DNA from: Adiantum capillus-veneris
Lineage: Eukaryota > Streptophyta > Polypodiopsida > Polypodiales > Pteridaceae
Length of the DNA stretch: 62,000 bases
Assembly: GCA_014529385.2 (NCBI GenBank)
Contig: CM043952.1
Location: 66,032,870 to 66,094,869 of the forward strand
Direction: 5' to 3'
Shown: positions 43,606 to 53,559 of the stretch, in pieces
How positions within the stretch are numbered: position 1 is the stretch's first letter
Layout: every line of letters starts with the position of its first letter
Made by a program: the position numbers and the translations under genes
The notes under the pieces: model-generated
The model's input: only the letters and a program-made list of their open reading frames with translations
What the model was told of the DNA's origin: nothing
Database searches by the model: none

Positions 43606-46515
43606 TGTTCGCTGAAATTTAATCTTTGTTCTAGGGTACCAACTCTCATTCAGTTTTCTCTTCTGTATTGAATTGCTTCTCAAGAGTCTTTTCCTCTAAT
43701 ATCTATGATAATTTTCATCTTATGTTCTGTTTAGCTTATGCTCTGCAATTTCCTTCTTGAAATTATATTATGTTTAGCTTATGTTCTTACTTTTCTCTAC
43801 AAGAACATCATTCAGCTTTCAAATTTTAGAATTCAACTGCTACATGTACTGCAACTCAATCACTGATCAAGATACTAGTCCGTCCACATTACCTAAATGT
43901 CTTGCAATAACATCAACAGAAATAGACAATCCATTCTAGCAACCCCATGTCTAATACTTCTACAAAAATTCATCAACTAACAAGAACCAAACCATGTAGC
44001 AACAACTTATATATTTTACAAAATAAACTTATACATGTACAAATGCTGCACCTTGCCTTCAACACAAATTAATAGTATTCCTTACTATTGCTTCCCAATA
44101 ACTTATGCACTATACATATCATAACTCATTCCAGCACTCTCCAACTTTATGCCTTCTCCTCCAAAGCTTGGCAATCAAGGCATGCTAGTTTTTGTAATAT
44201 AGCATCTTCGATGCATCTTCGTTGAAAGGGGTTGTCTAGGTGTGATTTATATCCGAGGGATACATAACTGCAAGAGATCCTGTTTGAGGGCCCTATTTAG
44301 CACCATCAATGTAGCATACCCTCAAGTAAGCTTGCCTTTGCTATGGAGAAATGGCATGCGGTGGCTGTAAAAGCAACAGCGATGGTCATCTCCACCATCG
44401 CTATTACAAAGAAGATAAATGTAGTCGCGGATGTGGGGTCTCAACACTTTGGTATCGATGGATGTTGAGATGCCCTAAAGAGTTTTTGTGCGTAGTCGTG
44501 CCATCTCTATGGTCCTCAATGGGCGTGTGTGGGTGTGGCTCCATAGTCAACACCATGCTCCGATTGAATCTTGACTCATGAGTACGTGAAACAACTCTAG
44601 CTCTTAGAGCCTCCAACGAACTTCCACTTCTCATGGCAAGTGAGGGTCCTCATCTATTTACAAGCCTTTGACTCTGTGATTATCTAGTGCATGCTTTGCG
44701 CGTAGCCATTTGTCTAGCTGGTGAGTACCTTAATATGGAGATGAGGGGTCTAGCTGGTAGATGAGAATCAAATCATGTGCGAAGAACAAATGGTGGGGGG
44801 GGGGGGGATGCATGAGAGAGAGAGAGAGAGAGAGGTAATTGTCATCAGCACCAATGGGTAAGGGTGAATGGTGAGTCGTGTGATTAGACGTGTTGCCTCC
44901 CTAGAGCCAAGAACGTAGTCCACGAGCTACCTCCCCTCATAGTTAATGACAAGATACATGTGGAATGTTTATCATCTAGCCACTGAGCCATCCGATTATA
45001 AATATCGACACAATGTTGTGATCCCAATCTTCGTCCATAAGCTGTGAGTGTATCTGAATATGCGGAAGTTCTCTCGACCCGTCTCATCGAGGAGGTTTAG
45101 CTCTGATTCCACTCATTCACATCTCCTCCTGCTATCGCAAATTTCAACCCCGAGGGGGCAAAGTGATAAAGAGCAATGTATATGAAGTTCTCCCCATGTA
45201 GCCATGATTTTTAGCCTCATCCATTGTAGAGTGTACAAATTCAAGCTCTTCCTTGTGGGTGTCTTGCTTGACTTCTTGTTCTTCTTTATGATCTACACCC
45301 ACCCATCACAAGTGGCCTCTATCTTTCCCTCTAGGCTTTCGAATATCGCTTTCATGAGCCTCTTTGATTGCCTCCTTGTCATCATCCACAATACTTCTTT
45401 CTTCCCCTAACAGCCAGTATTTGAGTGATGCAATTTCCACCATGAGAAAGTCGATCGCCTCTCTCATTCCCTCTCTCTTTCTTCCGCTCTTCTTTTGTTC
45501 GTCTCCATTTTCCTCTCTTCTCCACACTTCTTTCTTTGTCAGCCTTGGCTAACTCAGTGATAAGGCTGCAGTTGATGGCAGCAATGTGGCCATCCATCGT
45601 CTTCTTGTTGACATGAATTGTCCTGGTGGGCTGTCTCAAGATCCCCAAGATCCTTCAATGCTTTTAGTACCATTATTGAGGCGACCGTGGGTATGTGCCC
45701 GTGTGTAGGTGTACTACATGATGTATGTGCAGAGCATGCTGTGACCTTCTCAATAAGCAGGGCACTTGCTTCACAGAGCAAGGAGGAGGTCCGCTTGCAA
45801 AATTCAGGATTAGAAATACGAAACACATACTCATGAAGATTGCCAATGAAGATCATATACCAACCTGCAAGTCACTTTTGAGTGCCTTAGCCAGACACTT
45901 AAAAACTCTAGACCAAGTAGACCAAACATGAAGAAGAAAACGGATTCTACTATGAACATGGAACCTCCGAATGGCAACAGAACCATGGTGTGCTTACATT
46001 ATAAATCCAGTTGTATGCACCAAAGGGCTCATATCATAAGTTAGAAATAGTCTATCACGTACATAACCACTTCTCCCAAGCATCCTCTACTAGTTACATG
46101 TGGTGTTTAATATTCCACCATAGGTAAACCTTCCAGAAAACCTCTTACAAGTGAGGCCTCAAACCTGAGCGGGAAGATGTTTCTTGTACCTAAAACCAAA
46201 TTAAATAACATGCAAAAACTACAATTGGAGCTACAGCACATCCAGCTCCCCTAAAACTCACATTGAAGATCTATTTCCTTTGATGCAAACAATGGCACCA
46301 AAGGAGCTTTTATAGCTCATGACCACCACGGTTGCTTGCTTCCAAATTTTCTGCAAAATGCGGAAGAGTAACAGCTCTTCTCACCGCAAGAGGAAGTAAT
46401 GGAATGGCCAACAAAATAGTGCCTAATATGGCACAAAAAGCAGCCATAAAGGGTAGATTTTCCATTATTGTAGTAAGATGACATGGTGACTGGGGTTCTT
46501 GAGTTAGGCAAATTG
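43606..46515. other. Unassigned sequence between the GIY-YIG gene and RFC3 exons
   Basis: AT-rich near 43610-44100, then mixed. A 13-base G run (44795-44807) sits next to a short (GA)n. A 100-codon minus ORF at 45554-45856 and overlapping minus ORFs at 45306-45648 (charged, Lys/Glu/Arg-rich) are unrecognised and not in a consistent gene structure. 46200-46515 is probably the 3' UTR of the RFC3-like gene. Confidence 0.4.
44149..44188 (+). other. Candidate Helitron 3' terminus (hairpin and CTAG)
   Basis: ATGCCTT (44149-44155) can pair with AAGGCAT (44177-44183), followed by G and CTAG (44185-44188), then T. Helitrons end in a short hairpin and CTRR and insert between A and T. The stem is short and the loop long, and the 5' TC end near 38650-38695 is not resolved, so this is only a candidate. 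Confidence 0.25.
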
Positions 46516-47096
46516 TTATTGTGCAGCTTCAACAAGAGCAATTCTGGCATGTGTGAAGGCAGCAATCATTGCTCCAAGCTGTAGCTTCTCGTTTGGACCA
46601 GACGCTAGTCTGTACCTGCAGAAAAATCCAGTGCCTTATCGTCCAGCTGTACTAGAGAAAAAGGCAAGTAAACCCTACATAAAACTGGTTCAAATTTGGG
46701 CCTAGTCCATCTTCATAGCATATAATAAAACACTGATAAGTACTCGTGCATTCACAACAATGTGAAATAGCAGAACAACAAGCATTAAAATATTAGATGT
46801 TACTATTTGAGCACGCGCATCATACATAGTAGTAAAATTGCCACTTACTCGATATCAGCTAATGCATTTATTAACTGAACGCGAATTGGAGAGGGCATAT
46901 TGATGCTAAAAACAAACCTGCAAAAATGTAAATGACCCAAACGTTAAAATGAACAAGAAAGCTAATTTATTTGAAAACATGGCAGAAGCCAAGCCAAAAA
47001 GTCACAGGTTTGGACTACTTTGTTGTACTTACGGATGAAGCTCTCTAATGACATCAACAAGGGCCAAACCCTTCTTTGTCTTCAAATCAGAAATCA
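46516..47096 (-). CDS. RFC3: Replication factor C subunit 3, last three exons
   Basis: C-terminal end of an RFC small subunit (clamp-loader subunit that helps load PCNA at primer ends in the nucleus). Exons on the minus strand: 47033-47096, 46849-46917 and 46516-46615 (stop TAA 46516-46518). All junctions are GT-AG with matching phases. The protein reads SDLKTKKGLALVDVIRELHP, then FVFSINMPSPIRVQLINALA, DIEYRLASGPNEKLQLGAMI and AAFTHARIALVEAAQ. This matches my memory of plant RFC3 C-termini (RVQLIN.LADIEYRL, LQLGA). The upstream exons should lie to the right, but a 47-base G run and a LINE begin about 100 bp away. The gene is therefore cut, or its upstream exons lie beyond a very large intron. 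The surviving exons have no stops. Confidence 0.8.
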
Positions 47097-47195
47097 CTGT
47101 CTAGGAGTTAAGGACCAAATACATTAGCTCAAGTAACTCAAATAAAAAATGTCATTGATGGGGACAAAACACTTAAAAGTCTCAACTGGGGAAAA

Positions 47196-47242
<47 letters not shown>
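47196..47242. repeat. 47-base G homopolymer
   Basis: An uninterrupted run of 47 G at the boundary between the RFC3-like exons and the LINE region. Proline-repeat ORFs on the minus strand come from this run. Confidence 0.95.
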
Positions 47243-47259
47243 CGGGCGTATAACGTATG

Positions 47260-47590
47260 CAAGCGGCCGGACCAAAGTAATCCACAAAAGATGCTGGCGT
47301 GGCAAACTGTACAGACAGCCTGCAAAACGCAAAAATTGTACGGATGATCTGCAAATTGCGGAAGCAGCTCTAGGTGCCGGCTTTTGGGTCTGAGTGCTTT
47401 AGAGAGCACAGATTTTCACAGCAGTTGCTTTTCGAGGTCAGGCGCCTTTAAATACAAGCCTTAGGGGCTCTCTGCGGCATTCTTGCATTGCGGAAGTAGA
47501 GACAGAGCTCCCTGGCAATTGTACCTCCCCTTGGTACTTTTGGCATGTGTTGTGATCATTGTAGAACTTCAGCATTTGGATACAGAATGA
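47260..47590 (+). promoter_or_regulatory. LINE 5' region similar to a chromovirus LTR
   Basis: About 280 bp upstream of ORF1, colinear with 59440-59740 of the chromovirus LTR further right. Shared blocks in order: GGCGTGGCAAACTGTAC / GACGTGGCGAACCGTAC; GGCTTTTGGGTCTGAGTGCT / AGCTTTTGGAGCCAAGTGCT; GCGCCTTTAAATACAAGCC / CGGCCTTTAAATAAGACCC (TATA-like); and CTGGCAATTGTACCT / ATGGGCAATTGTACTT. It is either the LINE's own promoter, shared by ancestry or exchange with the LTR, or an LTR piece lying next to a LINE. Confidence 0.65.
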
Positions 47591-48440
47591 GGAGATTCAG
47601 ATCTTGAAAACGGAATTACGAAACCTAATCAAGGCCGAAGTAAATGTGACAGAATGCGTTATGCAAAAGAAACTCGATGAGGCAGTAGCAAGTTTTGAAG
47701 CATGGAGAACAAATATGGAAAAGCACATGGGGGAAAAAGATGCAATAATCGAGGAGCTAAAAGGAGAACTTGCGGCTTGCAAATCTGCAACTAAGGAGAA
47801 GGGAGACGACCGACCTTCGGTGCTGAAGGAGCTCGAGGACATGAAGGATCAGATGAAAGCTCTACGGGAAGGAGATGAACAGAAATCGAAAACGGCATCT
47901 TCATGGGCGGAACGTCTTTTTAAGACACAAGAAAAGGTTGATGAAGCAAAGAAATGGATTGAGGATGCGAAGAAAGGGAAGGCCCAGATGCCCGAGACCA
48001 CACCTACCTCCACCATTATTAATATGACCATTGAGGAAGAGCAGAAAAGGAAGAATCGGGCTCTGCATGTGCGGGTCACAGGAGTCAAAGACAAAGAGAA
48101 TGTACATGAAGAAGTGAAGGAACTGCTACAACGCATGGGCATCACAGAGCCTACTCACACAAGTGCATGGAGAGTGGGCAAGAAAGGAACCGATGAGAAG
48201 GGAAACGTAAAGGATAGGGCACTTATTCTCTGCTTCCCGAATATAGAAATAAGGAAAGAATTTCTAAAGAAGAGGCCAACTCTTAAGAGAACCGGTATTT
48301 TCTTGGGAGATGACCTTACATTGGCACAAGTGGCACACATGCAAGAGTTGATGCCAGAGATCAGGGAAGCAAGAGAAAAGGGGAAAATCGCCTTTTATAG
48401 AGGAGGGAAAGTAGTGGTTCTGGAAAAGCGCTCAGCATGA
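47589..48440 (+). CDS. LINE ORF1 (coiled coil and RRM-like RNA-binding domain)
   Basis: L1-type ORF1 protein. The N-terminal two thirds is helical and charged (KKLDEAVASFEAWRTNMEKH; LKELEDMKDQMKALREGDEQ), suited to a coiled-coil trimer. Then comes an RRM-like domain: ALHVRVTGVKDKENVHEEVK, DRALILCFPNIEIRKEFLKK and GKIAFYRGGKVVVLEK. The frame is open from 47565, but no ATG is visible upstream of LKTELRNLI, so the start is uncertain (lost ATG or non-AUG). The stop is TGA at 48438-48440 followed by CGG. ORF2 continues in the same frame. The product should bind the LINE RNA. Confidence 0.8.
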   Translation, partial: EEIQILKTELRNLIKAEVNVTECVMQKKLDEAVASFEAWRTNMEKHMGEKDAIIEELKGELAACKSATKEKGDDRPSVLKELEDMKDQMKALREGDEQKSKTASSWAERLFKTQEKVDEAKKWIEDAKKGKAQMPETTPTSTIINMTIEEEQKRKNRALHVRVTGVKDKENVHEEVKELLQRMGITEPTHTSAWRVGKKGTDEKGNVKDRALILCFPNIEIRKEFLKKRPTLKRTGIFLGDDLTLAQVAHMQELMPEIREAREKGKIAFYRGGKVVVLEKRSA

Positions 48441-49309
48441 CGGTGTGAGACCTATCGGGCGACACTCCGAATAGCGGCGTGGAATTGTAATGGATCATAT
48501 GGGCTAGATGTAGGTGCCTTTGAAGACAGCTTTAGGAACAGAGACATAGTTTTCTACTCAGAGACACACCAGATACCGGGACAGCGTATGCCACATGTGA
48601 AGGGCTATTTATGGGAAACAGCTGGTCGACCACACAAGAGATCTCTACGGGGTAGCCGGGGTTCAGGAGGAGTAGCATTCTTATTTAAAGAGGAGCTGAA
48701 ACCACTACTACAGATTATCAGGAAAGATGAGCAAGCAAGGTATATGTGGGTGAGAATAAGAGCCGAGACAGGTAGATTTCTATATATCGCTATATGCTAC
48801 TTTCCTCCAAGTACATCAGTCTACTCCTCACCTAAAGGACAGTCCCCTTTCTCCATATTGAATAATGACATATGGGAGTTCTCTAGAGATGGAGACATCG
48901 TTCTCTTAGGAGACTTTAATGCCAAAACGGCCAACTCTCAAGCAGTATTCTATGATACTTCTGAGGAAATGCTCAGAGAAGTGGATTTATCACAGAGGGG
49001 GCTTACTAGAAACTCACAGGATAAAGAGCACACTGAATATGGGAGACATCTCATGGAGATGGCAACTATACATGGTTTGGCCATACTTAATGGTCTAGAG
49101 AATTTCCCTTTATCTGGGGGATTCACATGCTTCCCGCACAAGCATGGGGCCAGTACAGTGGATTATGTCATGACTTCACCAAGCTTTATTTCTAGTATCG
49201 AGGACTTTAAGATGGGACCCAGACCGGTTGGGATTGCAGTGGATCATGCTCTCTTGACCTTATCAATCTCCTTCCAATACAATGCCTCTCAAGTACAAAA
49301 CAAGAAGAC
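48441..49309 (+). pseudogene. LINE ORF2, apurinic-type endonuclease part
   Basis: Begins directly after the ORF1 TGA in the same frame: TLRIAAWNCNGSYGLD and YSETHQIPG, the start of an APE-type endonuclease (WNxNG and the metal-binding Glu of SETH). Then RGSGGVAFLFKEELKPLL, DIVLLGDFNAKT (48898-48930), HGASTVDYVMTSP and VDHALLTLSI, the last with the usual catalytic His of (S/V)DH. It nicks target DNA for target-primed reverse transcription. It is open until the chromovirus insertion at 49309 and resumes at 55755. The chromovirus, not decay, is what breaks this part. Confidence 0.9.
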
Positions 49310-49831
49310 TGTAACAGACTTGGACACTCCAAGTCAAGAATCAACCGCGACAGCACCAAATAACCACTTCAAAACAATTCACAGATCACAATAGATTTGC
49401 ACTGGCCCGGCGGAGTTCCGTGCCTAGAGATATTGGCCCCAAAGACTGGCGCCCCTTTCGGTATTTCTTTTTGTATTAATCAATCATCAAAGTACAAGAG
49501 AGCGGTTAGGGTTTCACTCTCAGACTCTGTGTCCAAATGCTCTCAGAAGTGAGACCCTCACCACTTATTTAAAGGTTACAAGGGATGCCCAAAGCAGAGC
49601 CCCAAAAGCTTTTAAAATCAAAAGCAGTAGTCCTCTCTCTCTTTAGAGAGTCTTTTCTTTTTTTATATAAAAAAAAAGCAAAATTCGCGTCGCTCATCAT
49701 TTCAAAAAAAAAAAAGCCTCCGCGATTTCCAAAAATTAGGGTTTTTGGCAGAAATTAGGGTTTGCAGGAATTTTAGGGTTTCTGGCAAAAATTAGGGTTT
49801 CTGCTATCCGCCACGGCATCACTTTGTGACA
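49310..49831 (-). repeat. 3' LTR of the chromovirus, with telo-box cluster
   Basis: TGTAACAGACTTGG...CACTTTGTGACA in + orientation. Four telo-boxes (TTAGGGTTT, i.e. AAACCCTAA on the element's strand) at 49736-49744, 49755-49763, 49773-49781 and 49792-49800, and a fifth at 49506-49514. The start of the LTR in element orientation is at 49831. Confidence 0.95.
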
Positions 49832-49970
49832 TACCCCCCTCTTGAAAGCATTGTAATCGACCGCGATTACGCCTGCAAAACCGACAAAAGCCATAAACCG
49901 TCTTAGCAGACACTGACTGTTAGTACCTACGTACTAGGAACACACATCTAGCACATGTACAAAATCGACA

Positions 49971-50030
49971 GTCACATCACACGACATCACAGCACATCAC
50001 CAGACATCACAGGACATCACATGACATTCA
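49971..50030. repeat. Six 10-bp units, nnnACATCAC
   Basis: A regular decamer array between the chromodomain and the purine tract of the chromovirus: gtcacatcac, acgacatcac, agcacatcac, cagacatcac, aggacatcac, atgacattca. The first three bases vary and the ACATCAC core is kept in the first five units. Confidence 0.9.
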
Positions 50031-50344
50031 ACATTCAGTCGGATCTTAGACCATGATTTATCGGCAATGTAGCTAGCAATCACATCTAGGTCCAATCAGG
50101 ACCTCATCGATGTCCGATTGACTAACCCCTATTGCAACCATGTCTATTCGAGATCAATCAGACCAAAATGCTGCACTCATTTCGGCTATCAGTTCCTGCA
50201 CTCACAAGAAGTCAAGAACAAATCGGTATCATTATCAGGAATTCCATTTCATAAAGTCATCCAGCAGAATACTGTCAGCTCTCAGTATCCCTGAAGCTCA
50301 AAGAGACATCAGTGACTTTAGTATCAAAATCGAGGCATCTGTTG

Positions 50345-53300
50345 ACAAAGGAGCGGAGTGACTCCCCTCTTGTGCATCCCACTGCACCAGATCTCCGGCC
50401 AAGCTGAATTCTGGGTTCTGTTTGGAGTAGACTATGCGAAACCAAAACATCGAGGTAAAGTTTCACAATCCGAGGAGTATCTGCTAGGTCCTCCTCCTCC
50501 ATCCACTTCGCATCAAATGTAGGAAAGTTCTTGAACTAAACCAAGAACCGCCTTCGGACTTTACCTTTCTTCGTATCGTTACGTGCCAAAATCTATTCAG
50601 GAACAAGGATCTCCTCGTTTTCTTCCACTTCGGGTTGCTCATCAGGCTCCCCATCATCAGGCACATCACCCTTAACAGGTTTCAAGAGACTCACATGCAA
50701 TGCATTGTGAATCCTCCAAGTATCTGGCAGTTTCAATCGAAAGGAGACATCATTTATCTTGTTAGTGATCTGGAAAGGTCCGTAGTATCGCATACTAAGC
50801 TTTGGAAAAAGCCTCTCCTTTCCCTTTTTCTTTCGTAGGCGTGCCTTCTCAAAAGTAAGAGCACCCAATCATCCTCCTTCAATTTCAAGTCGCGACGATG
50901 GCGATCCGCTGCCTTTTTTTGTCGTTCTTGAGACTCTTGCAAAGTCTCGCGAACCTTGGCAAAAGCCGTATCCAAATCTCGCGAATATTCATCCGCTTCA
51001 AATATCTAATCTTTCGTGCTCAGGAAGGATGGAACCTTCGCAGCACTTTCAACAATCTCACATGGCGTCTTCCCCGTCGAAGAGTGTATCGTGTTATTGT
51101 AGGCAAATTCCACCAAAGGTAAGTTCTTTTCCCATTGAGTCTTTTGATCCGAGATACAAGACTTCAATAAATATAAAATCACTGAATTGGCAATCTCAAA
51201 TTGCCCGTCAGTCTGCAAGTGGAACGATGACCAGAACTGCAACTGCGTGCCAATGTTCTCCCAAATTGCCTTCCAAAACAAACTCATAAATCTAGGGTCT
51301 CTGTCGGAGACAATCATCTCAGACGTGCCATGTATCGAAAAATCATTGTGATCATTCTGTGTTCTCGGGAGATCAAAAATGAAATCCATTTCAATACTTT
51401 TCCAGGGGCGGGTGGTATGGGTAAAGGCTTTAACAATCCCTATGCCTTATGCCTGTCAAAATTGACCTTCTGGCATACTGCGCACAACTCTTCCACGTCC
51501 TTTTTGAGTCACGGCCAAAAGAAGTATCTCTCTATCCCTTTCATGGTGGTAGCAATGCCGCGGTGACCCGTAAAAGGTGGACAATGGTATTCAGTCATAA
51601 CCTTTTCCCTCAACGGCTGTGTAACGCACAACATAGTCTTTTTCATCAAGTAGCCTTCCCGAAGGGAGTATCCAGCTACTGTCTCCCCATCCCATATCCG
51701 TGTGAAAAATATCTGCAAAATCTGTATCTGTGGCATACCGATCGACCATATCCTCGAAGCTCCTATGATGTATCGCGGAAATAGCCAAAACCAACGGTTT
51801 CCAAGACAAAGCATCTGCCACCACATTCTTCTGTCCCTGCACATGGACAATCTGGAAATGGAACTGTGACAAGATGTTCGCCCACCGCATCTGCTTTTCC
51901 GAAAGCTGCTTCTGTGACAAGAAGTAGCGCAAACTCTGATGGTCTGTAAAGACAGTAAAATCCGCTCCGAGTAGGTAATGCCGCCACTGAGTAAGAGCAT
52001 GGATAACCGTCAAAAGCTCTCTCTCATAGATCTGTGCTGTCATCTCCGGCCTAGAGAACAAACGGCTCTCGTAAGCTATGACATGACCTTCTTGCATCAA
52101 GACCGCACCCAGACTACGACCACAAGCATCACAATATACTTCAAATGACTTCTGCAAGTCCGGCAAAGTCAAAATAGGTCCCGTAGTCAATTTCTCTTTC
52201 AATGTCCAAAAGGCAGTCACCTCTGTGGGTCCCCACGAAAAAGGTACTCCTTTCTGTGTCAAGGTATGCGAAGGGGAAGCAACCTCTGCAAACTTTCGTA
52301 TGAACCGCCTGTAGTACGAACACAGTCCCAAGAAGCTTCTAACTTCATGGACATTCCTCAAATCGGGCCAATCACGGATAGTCTCTATCTTGGCCGGGTC
52401 CATTTGCACTCCTGCGTGCTGACACAATGTGTCCCAAAAAATGTATCTCTGGTAGGAAAAATTCACTTTTCTTTGCATTAATCACTAACGTGTGATCTCG
52501 TAATGCCTGAAAGATTTGAAGCAGATGATCTCTATGTTCTGCCTCATTCTTGGAGAAAACAATGATGTCGGCAAAGAAAGTGCCAACAAATAGCCTGTAC
52601 TCTCGAAAAATCCTGTCCATCATCCGGCTAAATGTCGCAGGAGCATTGGTTAAGCCAAAAGGCTTACCAAAAACTCAAATAACCCAAAAGTCGTCCGAAA
52701 AGCTGTCTTGTAGACGTCTCCCGGCACTATCCTGATCTGATGATATCCACTCTTCGAATCAATCCTGCTAAAGCACGAGGATCCTTGTAACCTGTCGAGT
52801 ATATCATCGATCCTAGGAATCGGAAATCTGTTCTTGATGGTGATTTCGTTGAGAGTGCTATAATCGATGCACATTCTCCAAGATCCGTCTTTCTTCAAAA
52901 CCAACAACACTGGAGAGCAATACGGTGAAGTACTAGGCTGGACAAGACCCTTTTCCAAGAGGTCTTTCACTTGGTTCATAATCTTTTCATTCTGTACTCG
53001 GCTCACACGGTAAGGTGGCCGATTCGGTGGCGTGCTTCCAGGTATCAGATCAATGGTTTGATCTTCAGGCCCTCTGAAAAGCAATCGACATGTGTGGAGA
53101 AAAATCTTGGCGTTCTTTTGATCAGGTCAAAACATATTCAACCTTTATCCAACGTTCAGTTCTCTCCCAAAGAATGAGTAAGAAACTGAAGTTCATCAAG
53201 TACAATCTCTAAGCCCTTCATTTATCAAAGTCGCTTTCTCGGCCCGGTAGTCAACCATGGCGTAGTTCTTGTGGTACCAAGGGATCCTGAGTAGAACGTC

Positions 53301-53500
53301 ACTCGCGTGCCCTGAACACCCTTGTCATTGCAAACAAAGTTTGCCAATGGTCGGTGTAATGGCAACATCCCATCCGGGTGCCAGTCGAACTACCTCTGCA
53401 TATTGGCGTCAGTCTGTCGAGCGTAATTCCAAATCGAGCCGCCAATTCCAAGTGAAAAGAAGTTGGCCTTTGCTTCTTCAAAAGAGCTTCCTGATCCTTC
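50345..53500 (-). pseudogene. Chromovirus pol: protease relic, RT, RNase H, integrase, chromodomain
   Basis: Minus-strand order: protease-region relic (HLELAARFGITLDRLT, 53430); RT start ([20 protein letters not shown] at about 52950; [15 protein letters not shown] at 52745); RT palm with FFADIIVFS near 52565, where FDDI is expected; RNase H (FEVYCDACGRSLGAVLMQEG; VFTDHQSLRYFLSQKQLSEK); integrase zinc domain (HCPPFTGHRGIATTMKGIER); broken integrase core at 51006-51500; integrase end ([20 protein letters not shown]). A chromodomain follows at 50470-50590 (EILVPE, stop, ILARNDTKKGK; RRFLVQFKNFPTFDAKWMEE; DLADTPRIV). Chromodomains are thought to steer integration to marked chromatin. Multiple stops and shifts inactivate it. 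Confidence 0.9.
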
Positions 53501-53559
53501 ACTTTGCCCCAAAAGCGGCAAAGTTTGTACTTTCACTCATTAGATTCGGTACACGTCCC

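Noticed and set aside
45306-45856. Charged minus-strand ORFs as a host gene
   Set aside because: Overlapping frames, low-complexity Lys/Glu/Arg content, no splice structure or family match.
47124-47409. Proline-rich minus-strand ORFs
   Set aside because: Translation of the 47-base G run in three frames.
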